A stretch of DNA of 64,000 nt, from NCBI GenBank assembly GCA_963210315.1, contig OY723260.1, positions 682,001-746,000 of the forward strand, in the 5' to 3' direction. Origin of the DNA: Rhynchopus euleeides. Taxonomy: Eukaryota > Euglenozoa > Diplonemea > Diplonemida > Diplonemidae. Positions 53,821 to 63,268 of this stretch are shown here, piece by piece. The position numbers and the translations under genes are program-made. The first letter of the stretch is position 1. Each line of letters starts with the position of its first letter. Below the pieces are notes generated by a model that was not told the origin of the DNA, ran no database searches, and worked only from the letters and a program-made list of their open reading frames with translations.

Positions 53821-53836
53821 ACAAGATCCCACCGTG

Positions 53837-54069
53837 CTGGCGTGCAGGGTGCAGGCAGCGCGCGCAAATGCGACCTGTTTCCGGGTGCCCGCGCGCTCCC
53901 GGCGACCGTGCACCCTGGGTGCACGGGTTTGGGCTGAATCTGGGTGACGTACGAGTAGGGCTCCCACCCTGAAAATGGGCTATCTGCAGTCACTCCAGGG
54001 ACCTGACATCACCTGAAAGTGACCCAAAAGTGCGGAATCTTCGACTCGCGGAATCGCGATTGACCCCTT
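53837..54069. other. Short unique spacer
   Basis: A GC-rich spacer between the hAT-like element and the satellite array. Nothing recognised. Confidence 0.4.
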
Positions 54070-54905
54070 CCATTGCACTCTTTGGGCTCTGTGCGGATCG
54101 TAGTGGGGTCACACTGTGGGTCTAGGTGCCAAGCTTCACCCATGAAATGTGGGTCTAGTTCAGGGGCTGGTCATAGGAGACTGTGATGGGAGGCCGAGAG
54201 TCAGCCAGCCCACCCACCCAGCGGGACCCCCTCCTCGGGTGTTCCGAAACCCCGTTCTTTTGAATATTTGGAATCTGTGCGCATCGTAGTGGGGTCACTT
54301 TGTAGGTCTAGGTGACAAGCTTTGTCCATGAAATGTGGCTCTGGTTCAGGGGCTGGTCATGGGTGAAGGTGACTGGGAGTAACACACCATGCCACCCCAC
54401 CCAGCCACCCACCCAGCGGGACCCCCTCCTCAGGTGTTCCAAAACCCCGTTCTTTTGAACGTTTGAAACTTTTGCGGATCGTAGTGGGGTCACACTGTGG
54501 GTCTAGGTGCCCAGCTTCACCCATGAAAAAGCGGTCTGGTTCAGGGGCTGGTTATGGGTGAAGGGTGACTGGGTGACACACACCATGACACCCCACCCCA
54601 CCCAGCGGGACCCCCTCCTCGGGTATTCCAAAACCCCTTTCTTTTGAACGTTTGGAATTTGTGCGGATCACAGTGGGGTCACTTTGATGGTGTGTGAGCC
54701 AAGTATCACCCATGAAACACGGGTCTGGTTCAGGGACTGGTCGTGGGAGAAGGTGGCTGGGAGGCAGCCAGTCCACTACACCCCACCTACCCACCCAGCG
54801 GGACCCCCCCCTCGGATTTTCCAAAAACCCGTTCTTTTGAACGTTTGGAATCTGTGCGGATCGCGATGGGGTCATTTTGGCCATGGGGTGCCCATTTACA
54901 CCTAT
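54070..54905. repeat. Satellite array, about 191-bp monomers
   Basis: Between four and five monomers, with TTCTTTTGAA at 54255, 54449, 54640 and 54831. Each contains TGCGGATCGTAGTGGGGTCA, CACCCATGAAA, GGTCTGGTTCAGGG and CAGCGGGACCCCCTCCTCGG. The TGCGGATC..GGGGTCA core also occurs inside the hAT MITEs (44808-44840 and 49085-49115) and at 63015-63045. Confidence 0.85.
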
Positions 54906-54912
54906 TACTGGG

Positions 54913-55930
54913 GAACATCAATTGGGTGAAAGTACCACCTCCTGACCCCCCCCCCATCCCGAGTCGGGAGGGGGGTCGGGTAGGGGGGGTACCCAGGGAT
55001 GACAAAATACAAAGCCTGTCTCAAAAAATACAAAAAATACAAAAAGTACATAAAATACATAAAATACACCAAAAAATACACTAGTGGGGGCCCAGTAGGG
55101 GACTCAGCACTCTCGGGTTCAGGTTACTCACAACGCGATTAGTTGAGGCGCATATCCGTCAGGTGGACCACCGGGTGGGGAGAGATCCGGTGTGAGGCAC
55201 TTGGGTGCGACCAGGTGGGCAGTATGGTACCCGCCTCCTTCGCCCGCTCCACCACCTCAGCGGGTGCCTTCGTCTGGAGGCGTGTGCCAGACACTGCCTT
55301 TATAACATCATCACAGTGCTGGCACTTACGCGCCAGGTTGTTCTGCACTGCGGAGAAGTGCACTTGCGACCAGTGCGCCTTGCGCCCAGGCATGTTGTGT
55401 GTGAGGATGAGAACCCCTGCAGTGTGGGTGTGTGTGATTTGTGCTCGTGTGTGCCGCTCCATGCATACTCATGCATGGAGCGGCAACGGTATCGAGAACA
55501 ATTTTAACGTTGAATACCATGACGTCGTCATACTATTCAACATACAGGCAACTGCCTCTGTGGAGTATCACTAGATGGACGATTCGACCCATGTAGTAAC
55601 AGTAACATCGAAACCTTGATACCATCCCATTAAGCTTCATTTGATCGGTCTGGAGCGGCATCAAGGTTTCCATACTTCACGTAAAAAATGAAAAACCTTT
55701 AAAAATATCATGATAAACGTGACCGAAACCGGTACGACGCCACCATGCATGTATTTTTTGTATTTTTTGGCCCGCAAAAAATACAAAAAATACAAAAAAT
55801 ACACAAAAAATACACATAAAAAATACAGGCTTCGCATCCTTGGGGGTACCCCCCCCATACCCCCCCTCGTGACCCCCCCCCCCCCTGGTAGGGTGCCCGA
55901 CCAGGGGGTGGGGGTCACCCAAAATTTCGA
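54913..55930. mobile_element. Probable inverted-repeat element with a hAT zinc-finger fragment
   Basis: The left part (TTGGGTGA, CCACC, GACCCCC, GGGGGGGTACCC, AAATAC repeats) is mirrored at the right (AAATAC repeats, GGTACCCCCCC, GGGGGTCACCCAA). A hairpin with 14-bp arms (GAAACCTTGATACC, mirrored) lies at 55609-55672. The limits are approximate. Confidence 0.45.
55139..55393 (-). pseudogene. BED-type zinc-finger N-terminus of a hAT transposase (fragment)
   Basis: 84 residues starting MPGRKAHWSQVHFSAVQ with a CxxC pair at 24-27 (KCQHCDDVI), typical of the first finger half in hAT transposases. The later His residues and the catalytic core are missing. It may be a remnant, or the first exon of a deleted gene, within an inverted-repeat element. 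Confidence 0.45.
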
Positions 55931-55990
55931 GGAAATCCTGGTGTCACCCTGAAAACCTGGGTCGCCAGCCTGACCTCAGCCCGCGGGGAG

Positions 55991-56022
<32 letters not shown>

Positions 56023-58846
56023 AGGAAATCCGTGAACTACCAAAAATCCTTACCCCAGGGCCTGGGGGGGGGGAATAAGGTACGCCACCCAACCACAACA
56101 CACACACACACAGACACCGTTCTGCGTGGCATCCGGTAGGGTTGGCTTGCGCCAGTTTGCCGATTCGATGGCCAAAAAAAAACACGACGTGCGCACTATA
56201 GTTGCGATAGTTCAGCCCAGCCACACACACCACCACCACCTCCTCCTCCCCCGCTGGAGATGCAAGCCATCGCCCCCCCCTTCTCAACACTCAACACCAC
56301 TTCATCAGAACAGCGGGTGGTGTGTGCGCAGAGCAGGGTGGGGGTGGATGGGGATGTGTGTGCCTCCCAAAAAAGACTTGGAGTTGGGTTCTTTGTTTGT
56401 ACGAGCGGTGCCTGCTCGTGCATGTGTGCAGGATACCGAACGCTGCCACGAGTCTTTTTTAGTGCGAAAAGCTAGTTGTTCTTGCAAAAAAAAATAGCGA
56501 TCGCCAACCGCCGCCAAAAATCGTACTCCTTTCGCTATAATAAGAGAAACACCCTGCCCAGCAACTGCAAAAAGGCAGATTCGGGCTACTTTTTGTTGAG
56601 CGCACACTCCTGTGTCAAAGGCTGTGTAAGCCCCTGTGAAGTGGCATGAAGGTGATCCTTATAAAGCTTCAGTCGTACGATTTCCTTCGTTACTTCGCGA
56701 CTTCGCTACGCTTCGTCGCTCGTAACTAGTAAAAAAAACGAACCGCATGCCCGTTGGTTTTCCATTAACTTTACAACCCCCCCCCCCCCTCCCCTCCGGC
56801 GATATGCCGTGCCAGCACTGATTGGTCACAACAAAGGCAGCCCATGCGGCTCACTTGCCGTGATTCGCTTTCCAGAGATGTTCCAGGGATCGTGCCCATG
56901 TGCGGTGCCGGTTCTTCCCGCGATGCAGGTGGGGGCCAAACCGACGCCATTGATTCCGAGAGAGATGGGCAGAGAGAAGGAGAGAGAGAAGACAGGGGCA
57001 GGGGGTGCTGGGAATTCTCGTGACGGGGATAAAGTCACATTTAAAGCAGACGAGAGAGAGAGAGAGAGGGAGAGAGGCAGAGAGGAGTGAGGTCTTCGCC
57101 ATCGGCAGTTTTTCGACAAAGAATCCGGGGAAGGGTTGTTTTGTTTGTGCGCGCCGAGTGGGGGGGGGGGGGGGAGGAGGGGGTACGCATGGTATACGCC
57201 CACCCCCACCCCCCCCTCCCGCATGACTCTTTTTCGCCGTGCCGGCAAGCAAAGGCTGTTTCTTTGTCTTTTTTTGGGCAGCATAAACCGTTGATGTTTT
57301 TTTTTTGTGTCATTCCAATGCGCCAAAACAACGCAACAGTGCTGACACCGTAGCGAAAGGAAAGCCACTCCTCCCGAGAAAGGGCTTCCAAACATTCAGG
57401 GGTGGTCATACTGCAAGCATACGACAGACAGAGAGCGAGAGAAAGTGCTGGAATTCCCGTTGCAGGAGACAGACGGACAGGAGACTGCGGTCGAAAGAAC
57501 GAGAACGGGCGCATGCTGTATGTATCGAACTCCCTCCAACACGCCCTCTTGGCAAGAATAGAACTGTGGCCTCCGTGCGGGTTTACTGCCCGCTGATATT
57601 CGGCCGACGGGTGTGCCTTCGCTCAGAAGTGCAGAAACGCGAGCCGCCTCACAACAGGGGAGACAGGCTGGCACAGTTTGAGCGAAGGCCCCAAGTGTGT
57701 CGTGTTCAAGTAATCAACTGCCAAGGTACTGGCTTATAAGGAGAGGCTTGTCGGCAGTGTGGCATGTCAAAGCCGGCGATTTATTTATGTTTCCCCTTTC
57801 TGGGTGGTTGCGTGAGGAGGAGGAGGAGGAGAGCGCAGCCGTGACCTCCCTGAAGGGGTATTTTTTTTGTCTGAATTTCTTTTTCCCCACTGCAAATTGC
57901 ACGTCAGTCTATTTCACATTGTACTCAGTCATACCGAAAGTAGCGAAAGAATAAACTGTTTTGTTGCGTGTTGCACAAAATAGAAAATACAATCCGAAAG
58001 AAGGGGAGAAGTAGAGAAGATCAGGCGGTGTCTGTGCGCCAAACCCGGAGAAACTTCTCGGAGAAAGAAGAAGGGCACCATTCTGCAAGCGTTTTTTTTT
58101 CACAGGCACCACGCCTTCCCCTTGCGGCAGAGGCACCCCTTTGGGGAGGTAAGGGATAAAGACACTATTTGCCCGCCAGTATGTTTTTTGCAAATTTACC
58201 TCACCCATCCCGCTCCTTCCGGCCAGACCCCCGCCCAGCTGCCGGGCGCCGGTTCGTGTCTATCGTTGAGACAAGACCTTTTGCGCCCCGATGCCCCCGG
58301 CAGGGGGCGAGGGAATGGAGACCGGGAGGCAACTTGAAGGGGGGGCCAAAGTGGCTACGGGCTGCGGTTTGTTCTATTGGGCAACACCGCCAGTTTTGCA
58401 CCGAGTGAACTATGATTGAAACGAGCTGCCCCTCACCACTGCCACACACACGCGCGTTCCCTTCTTCCTGCGGAAAGTATCAGCGGAAAGCATCGGTGAC
58501 GATGTGGCAAGACAGGGCAGGCCAGCTATCACACACGCCCTCCAAACCTATATAGTAAGCCGCCCTTCCACGAAGCCATGCGCTCGCTAGCTCCTCTTTT
58601 GCGGGAGCCCCACTGCCTCTCTGCCCACTTCCGCTGCGTCGAGCTCCGAAAGGGAAAGGAACGCCATCCCCGGGAGCTCTTGGACACGCTTTGGGCCCCC
58701 TTCCGTGCAATCACCACTACACACACAGCACGGGTGGATCCCTTCTTCTGGGAAAGAGAATGTACGGTGTAAAATAGCATTCTTTTTTGGGCGCTGGGCC
58801 AGGGGGGGCGGCTTCCCGATATGTTTTGTTTTTGTTGGCAGACCCT
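55931..58846. other. 2.9 kb intergenic, repeats and homopolymers
   Basis: A run of 30 C lies at 55991-56020. Bases 56376-56475 match 22183-22275, and 56515-56715 match 43805-43990. GA runs occur at 57050-57085. The GCCTTCGCTCA MITE lies at 57615-57690. The remainder has short random frames only. Confidence 0.55.
57615..57690. mobile_element. 76-bp MITE, GCCTTCGCTCA family
   Basis: Perfect 11-bp terminal inverted repeats GCCTTCGCTCA and TGAGCGAAGGC. Related to 38735-38816. No clear target duplication at this copy. Confidence 0.65.
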
Positions 58847-59338
58847 TCACGAGCTCGAGTGGCAGTAACTCCGCAACGACGCTGCGCTGCTATTGCTGCT
58901 GCAGGGGATCACGGCAAACCGGGCACGCGCCTGGTACAGCAGGAGGTTGTCTGCACCCAGGGTGTTTCGCTGCGCACACAGATCGGCCTGCTCCGACACG
59001 GCCTGCATGTCCCTCGGGTGAGGCACCGGTGCTGGCTCCTCGGTTGCGGGTGGGGGGAGGCGGTCCCCTGCCGAGGAGGTCTCCCCGTCACCGAGGGAGC
59101 TCAGGGACAGCGACGTGAACCCGGGCGACACAGCGGAGAAGGAGGACAAGGGCCCCGCCAAGCGTTCAGGGCGCCTCGGGGAGAACACGGTCACCGTGCT
59201 GCGGCGTGACTCCCGCGCGGCCCCCTCGCCCACACCTCCACGCAGCCCGTTGATGACACGCTTCTCGCTGGTCTTCAGGGCGTATCCGCTGTTCAGCGCG
59301 TCCACCGCATGGTTGCCCCGGGCAGGGAGGCCGTGCAT
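58847..59338 (-). CDS. Hypothetical protein, possibly a gene fragment
   Basis: 163 residues from the ATG at 59338. The Ser/Pro/Arg-rich composition and G/C-biased third codon positions resemble the host genes at 12838-14214 more than the surrounding repeats. Segments such as NAVDALNSGY-like NHAVDALNSGYALKTSEKR look structured, but no domain was recognised. The end is Ser-rich (SYCHSSS). It could be one exon of a longer gene or a chance frame. No neighbour gives a clue to function. Confidence 0.3.
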   Translation of the reverse strand: MHGLPARGNHAVDALNSGYALKTSEKRVINGLRGGVGEGAARESRRSTVTVFSPRRPERLAGPLSSFSAVSPGFTSLSLSSLGDGETSSAGDRLPPPATEEPAPVPHPRDMQAVSEQADLCAQRNTLGADNLLLYQARARFAVIPCSSNSSAASLRSYCHSSS

Positions 59339-59866
59339 CCGAGAGTGCAGCGCCGAGAAGCGGCGGCAGGCAGATGAGTGGGGTGTGGGGTGATAGACAG
59401 TAAGCTGTGCACACACACCCCGTTGCCCGTAGCCCCCACGTGCGCTTGGGGGAGGGGGCGGGGTGTGGGTCTGCCCTGTGTCAGGAGGAGTGTGGTGGTG
59501 GTGGTGGTGGTGGTAGTGGGGCCACCAGATAGTAGAGAAAAAAGGGGGGCCAGCTGCCCGAGCTCAGCCGGGGTGCTCGAAAATCCGTACAAACCTACAG
59601 GGGACGGGGGGAATAGGCATCTGTCTGTTATCACGATTGTCGATTCTGCGTGCGGGGATCGGAGAGCTGAAGAGCCACACTAGCCGGGCACGAAAGAGCC
59701 TGATTAAGGGCGTTGTCGTGGTGTCTCGTCTCCGTCCCTTTCAACCTCAGTGAGTGGAGTCTGATGATAGAGCGCCTGTGCAAAGGTAGTGCTGGTGCAG
59801 GGCACTCTGCGAGTGCTCTAACAAGTTGGCTGGGAGTGGTGGGAATAAAACAAGTTGCGGGTATAC
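59339..59866. other. Intergenic, nothing recognised
   Basis: A GGT trinucleotide run lies at 59493-59516. No supported gene. Confidence 0.4.
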
Positions 59867-59955
59867 TCTACACGACGGACTCCAGCCGGTCGAGTGGGGG
59901 TAAAAGCGGAAGATAGTTCGAGAGAGGGGGTTGATACCCCGCTTTTTATGGGAGT

Positions 59956-60540
59956 TCAACCCCGAAAAGCGGGGTCCCAACCCCCTCTCGGACTAACCCA
60001 TTTGGTGTAATTGACATCCCGTATTTCGTACTTCTTTCGTAACGATTTTAGTGGTAGGGGTGTCGTTTTTTCCCCTGCTTTTTTGGCGGCTGGGGTGGCG
60101 CATTTTTTTCCCGGCGCGCTTCGCGCGCCGGGAAGAATGCACGCACTGATACACTCCGTGCAACTCCGTGGCAGCCCCACGCCCCCCCAGGCAACATCCA
60201 CCGTCCTGACAGACCCATCTAGCTCACACAATACCACATCAAAAGCAGCAGCATGTTTAGGAAGGGGGCCTGGGATCGCCCCCGACGCGGAGCGGGACGA
60301 CCGCCACCGCCAAGCGACGGCCCGCCGACCCGCGTACTGCAGCACACCAGTCAACAAGACCGCCACAGGTGAGCAACAAAACCACCATTCGCCTCGGTTG
60401 ATCACGTGGATCATGTTGGCGTGTGGAATTAAGATGGTTTTGCAAGGGTAATACGAACCTGGCGTGTTTAGTAGTGACCGTCTGAGGCCAACTCTGGCAC
60501 TGCTCGCTGACCTGATATCTGTTAAGGCTGCTTGGGGCAA
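59956..60540 (-). CDS. Hypothetical basic ORF of element B
   Basis: An open frame of 194 residues. The C-terminal part (PGKKCATPAAKKAGEK ... SLRKKYEIRDVNYTKW) is Lys-rich and looks coding. The first half lacks recognisable features and may be intron or untranslated. The frame runs into the left terminal region of the element. No function is assigned. Confidence 0.25.
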   Translation of the reverse strand: MPQAALTDIRSASSARVGLRRSLLNTPGSYYPCKTILIPHANMIHVINRGEWWFCCSPVAVLLTGVLQYAGRRAVAWRWRSSRSASGAIPGPLPKHAAAFDVVLCELDGSVRTVDVAWGGVGLPRSCTECISACILPGARSAPGKKCATPAAKKAGEKTTPLPLKSLRKKYEIRDVNYTKWVSPRGGWDPAFRG

Positions 60541-60688
60541 GATCAGCAGTTCTGTTCATTTCCTTCTACGGGCTCTGAGAACAAAGAACATGAACAACAA
60601 CAATTCTGATCAACAAACCACGCACTGGGCTCCAGGCTGGTTGCTGTGCTGGCGGAATGGACTGTACGTGACTTCTAGGCCTGTGGCA

Positions 60689-61387
60689 TCAGGAAGTCGA
60701 GGAGGGTTGCCACCGCACTGTCCGTGGCGCTCGGCGCTGCGGGGGGTCTCCAACAAGGCGCCTCTTTGCGAGGGGGGTTGAGCTGGCTGCCTTAGCAGCC
60801 GGCTTCTTGGCAGCCTTCTTTGCTGCAGGCTTGGGCCTCCACAGGTTGGAAGGCCTTGCTGACTTAAGGAGGGTCTTCACCTTGTCGGTGCCATGCTTAA
60901 GAGCGGCTTCAGCACCTTCGCACCTTATTTTGAAAACAAGGCAGCTGCCTTGTTTTCAAAGTAAAGTGCGAAGACTGACACATAAACACTGCCTCATGGC
61001 TTCGCCCAGAGGCAGTATCCCCGTTGCCTCCAGTAAGTTGCCCCACAGAACACGGAGCAGAGGGCGCTTCATCTTGTAGCCGGCCTCCCTCACAGCTGCC
61101 TCCACCCCCGCCATCGTGAGCTCCTGTGGTAAGGGCTCATTTGAAACACGCCGGTCTGTGCAGCCACTTGCCGTTGAAACCTGAAATGTGAGCCCGGGCA
61201 TGTTCACCAGTTTTGGTAGCTTCCATACTGAGGGATGCTGTGAGAACTGATCTGCTGGGTGTGTCATGTGCCGTATGTGTGTGGATGCTGAAGTGGTAGC
61301 AAGGCGATTTTGTGAGGTGATATCAACGGGACATGACTCGTCACTTTGCTGCATCGCACCCTGGGCTTGTTGGGTCACCTCAAACAT
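60689..61387 (-). CDS. Basic protein of element B with Lys/Ala/Pro tail
   Basis: Two frames join through a predicted 66-nt intron (60924-60989, GTGTTT donor, AATAAG acceptor) to give 210 residues starting MFEVTQQAQG. The core (MAGVEAAVREAGYKMKRPLLRV onward, then LWGNLLEATGILPLGEAMRQ-CEGAEAALKHGTDKVK in pieces) looks helical. It is followed by a tail KPAAKKAAKKPAAKAA like histone H1 C-termini. The corresponding ORF of element A has such a tail at its N-terminus, so homology is uncertain but the shared composition in two related elements is notable. The exact start is unsure; other ATGs lie downstream. DNA compaction or binding is an inference from charge only. Confidence 0.4.
60916..60973. repeat. 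58-bp near-perfect palindrome filling a predicted intron
   Basis: The arms of 29 bases (CTTCGCAC ... TTTGAAAACAAGGCAGC) differ at two positions, with no loop. All but 8 of its bases lie inside the predicted intron 60924-60989, making up most of that intron. Confidence 0.8.
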
Positions 61388-61759
61388 TGAAGGCTCCCCC
61401 CCAAAAATACCCCCCCAAAAAAAAAGTGCCACCAAAATAAAAACGACTCCCTACCAAGTCTGATCCTAAATCGGAGTAAGTATAAGAGATTCGGCCAAAA
61501 TATATTTTTTTCAGTGTTTAAGATACTGTTATGAAAAACGGGGCTTAGCCCCGGTTTTTGAGATTTTGCCCCGAAAAACCGGGGGTGCCTCTTTTTTTTT
61601 TCCACCGGGATTTTTCTGAGATTCTGTCCGGGTACTATTCCAGGGTACTTTTTGGCCAGAGGAGGCCGGGGCCAAGAGCACAGTGCCCTGCCCCAGGGTT
61701 AGCTCGATGAACCTGTTGAGCACAAGGTGCACGTTGACTACATGCGGCGTGCGACTATG

Positions 61760-62897
61760 GAGCAGAATCAGCTGTTCGCTACCGTGGCCTCCGGCGGCTG
61801 GGGGGCTCCGCCCCCCAGACCCCCCTGTGCCGTCTGCCTGTCTTATATCCAACACCCTTTGGGGTCAATTGGGGATGGAATACAGCCCACCCCGGGAGGA
61901 TGCAGGCAGCTCACAGAATTGTACGGTTACAAGGAACAGATGCTCACTACCGTGGCCTCCGGCGGCTGGGGGGTACCGCCCCCCAGACCCCCCATGTGGC
62001 CTGTGCCTGTCCAGAACCAAGTCTGCAAGGGCAACCTGCGGTGCTTTCAACACCACCGCGCTCTCCCGAACGCTTTCTCATCGACTGGCTCCTTCGCGTT
62101 GGCGCCAAGAAGGAGCGCGCTCCTCTCGGACCTGGCAGCGGCCCCCGCAGAGGAGCCACCCTGCCCATCCCAGTTGAGTGGCGTGGGGTGGGGTGGGGTT
62201 GTGGGAAGGGAAAGCCCTTCCATTTGGAAATGGCTGAAATTTTACCCCCGATTACCCCCGGTTTTCGGCGCGCAGCCCGGAACCCTATCTTTTACCCTGA
62301 TTTTTTTCCTTTATTTTTTTCCTTTTGGTTCTGAGCCAAGTAACATGGACCAATAAAATTTCTGGAGAAAAAGAAATACCATGGCGTGAGCCACGGATTC
62401 GAACGATTCAAATAAAGCCATTTTCGGGAGGAAAAAAATGGGACCAAAAATGGGGGAAGTGGGGGCTGGGTGGGCCCGCCCCCACAGACCATGGCCTCCA
62501 CCTGGCTTCCAGTGACTGCCTCCCGCGCGGCACTGGGTTCCTACCTGATGTCGGAGTGATCCACACCGAGTTCATCTTGGAAGGTACAGATGTTCACTAC
62601 CGTGGCCTCCGGCGGCTGGGGGGCTCCGCCCCCCAGACCCCCCATGCAGACCAGCGGCGTGTGCTGGCTTGTCCTTATGCGACTGGGGTTCTTCGCTACC
62701 GTCAAGTTTTCGTCAAAGTTCGGCGATTTCCTCCAATACATACAGAGGAGGAAATGCACCAACACACTCGTCTGACTGCTTCTGCCCGCGCAACACTGGG
62801 TTCCGACCTGATGTCGGAGCGATCCACACCGAGTTCAGCTCGGAAGTTCACTACCGTGGCCTCCGGCGGCTGGGGGGCTCCGCCCCCCAGACCCCCC
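61760..62897 (+). repeat. Four copies of the dispersed GC hairpin motif in element B
   Basis: Copies at 61760-61827, 61932-61993, 62585-62643 and 62844-62897. The common form is GAACAGATGTTCACTACCGT, then GGCCTCCGGCGGC, the stem CTGGGGGGC-TCC-GCCCCCCAG and ACCCCCC. The stem pairing is kept where the loop varies (GGGGGGTACCGCCCCCC at 61971). Confidence 0.85.
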
Positions 62898-62995
62898 TGT
62901 GGCTTGTGCTTGTCCTTATGCGACTGGGGGGTTCTTCGCTACCGCCAGGTTTTCGTCAAAGTTCCGCGATTTCCTCGGATGCATACATAGGCTGT
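62514..62995. repeat. 262-bp tandem duplication
   Basis: The unit from 62514 (ACTGGGTTCCTACCTGATGTC) recurs from 62777 with about 90% identity. Each copy includes one GC hairpin motif and TTTTCGTCAAAGTTC. Confidence 0.75.
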
Positions 62996-63268
62996 GACGG
63001 GCGCTGTGAAAACAAAATGACCCCACCACGATCCGCACCGAGCTCAAAAATGCAAATAAAGGCGGAAAAAAGGGGGGGGAACGGGGAAAAAAGGAGAAGG
63101 AAAAAAAGCCGGAGTAAATTTTCAGGATTTTGGCCGAAAAACCCCGGTGTAAGGATCATACATGCTCCCTACCCCGTATTTCGTAGTTCTTTCGTACGGT
63201 ATATACGGGATTTCAGGTACACCACCATTGTTCACTGATTTTTTTCTGGCAGGAGTCCGTCGTGTAGA

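Larger units (their letters stand above)
49484..53836. mobile_element. hAT-like element with AT-palindrome end
   Basis: Terminal inverted repeats of about 46 bases begin CACGGTGGGATCTTGTAAAT at 49484 and are mirrored to 53836. CTAAGACCTTAG-type palindromes are subterminal on both sides (49590-49612, 53008-53130). The right end also carries a 600-base AT palindrome block. It encodes the SAP/zinc-finger transposase at 50138-52732. No exact 8-bp duplication was found at the edges. The true length is probably about 4.04 kb because of the scaffold gap. Confidence 0.8.
59867..63268. mobile_element. Inverted-repeat DNA element B carrying a basic-protein gene
   Basis: TCTACACGACGGACTCC at the left is mirrored at the right (GGAGTCCGTCGTGTAGA, ending 63268). 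The TCTACAC and GGACTCC parts match the ends of element A (34451-36833), so the two are related. CCGTATTTCGTA-TTCTTTCGTA occurs near both ends (60020, 63175) in direct orientation. Inside are a basic-protein gene, a possible second ORF, four copies of the GC hairpin motif and a 262-bp tandem duplication. Confidence 0.6.

Noticed and set aside
62375-62420. tRNA-like stretch with GGATTCGAAC
   Set aside because: The bases flanking the loop do not pair as a T-arm, and no acceptor or anticodon arm can be folded on either strand.
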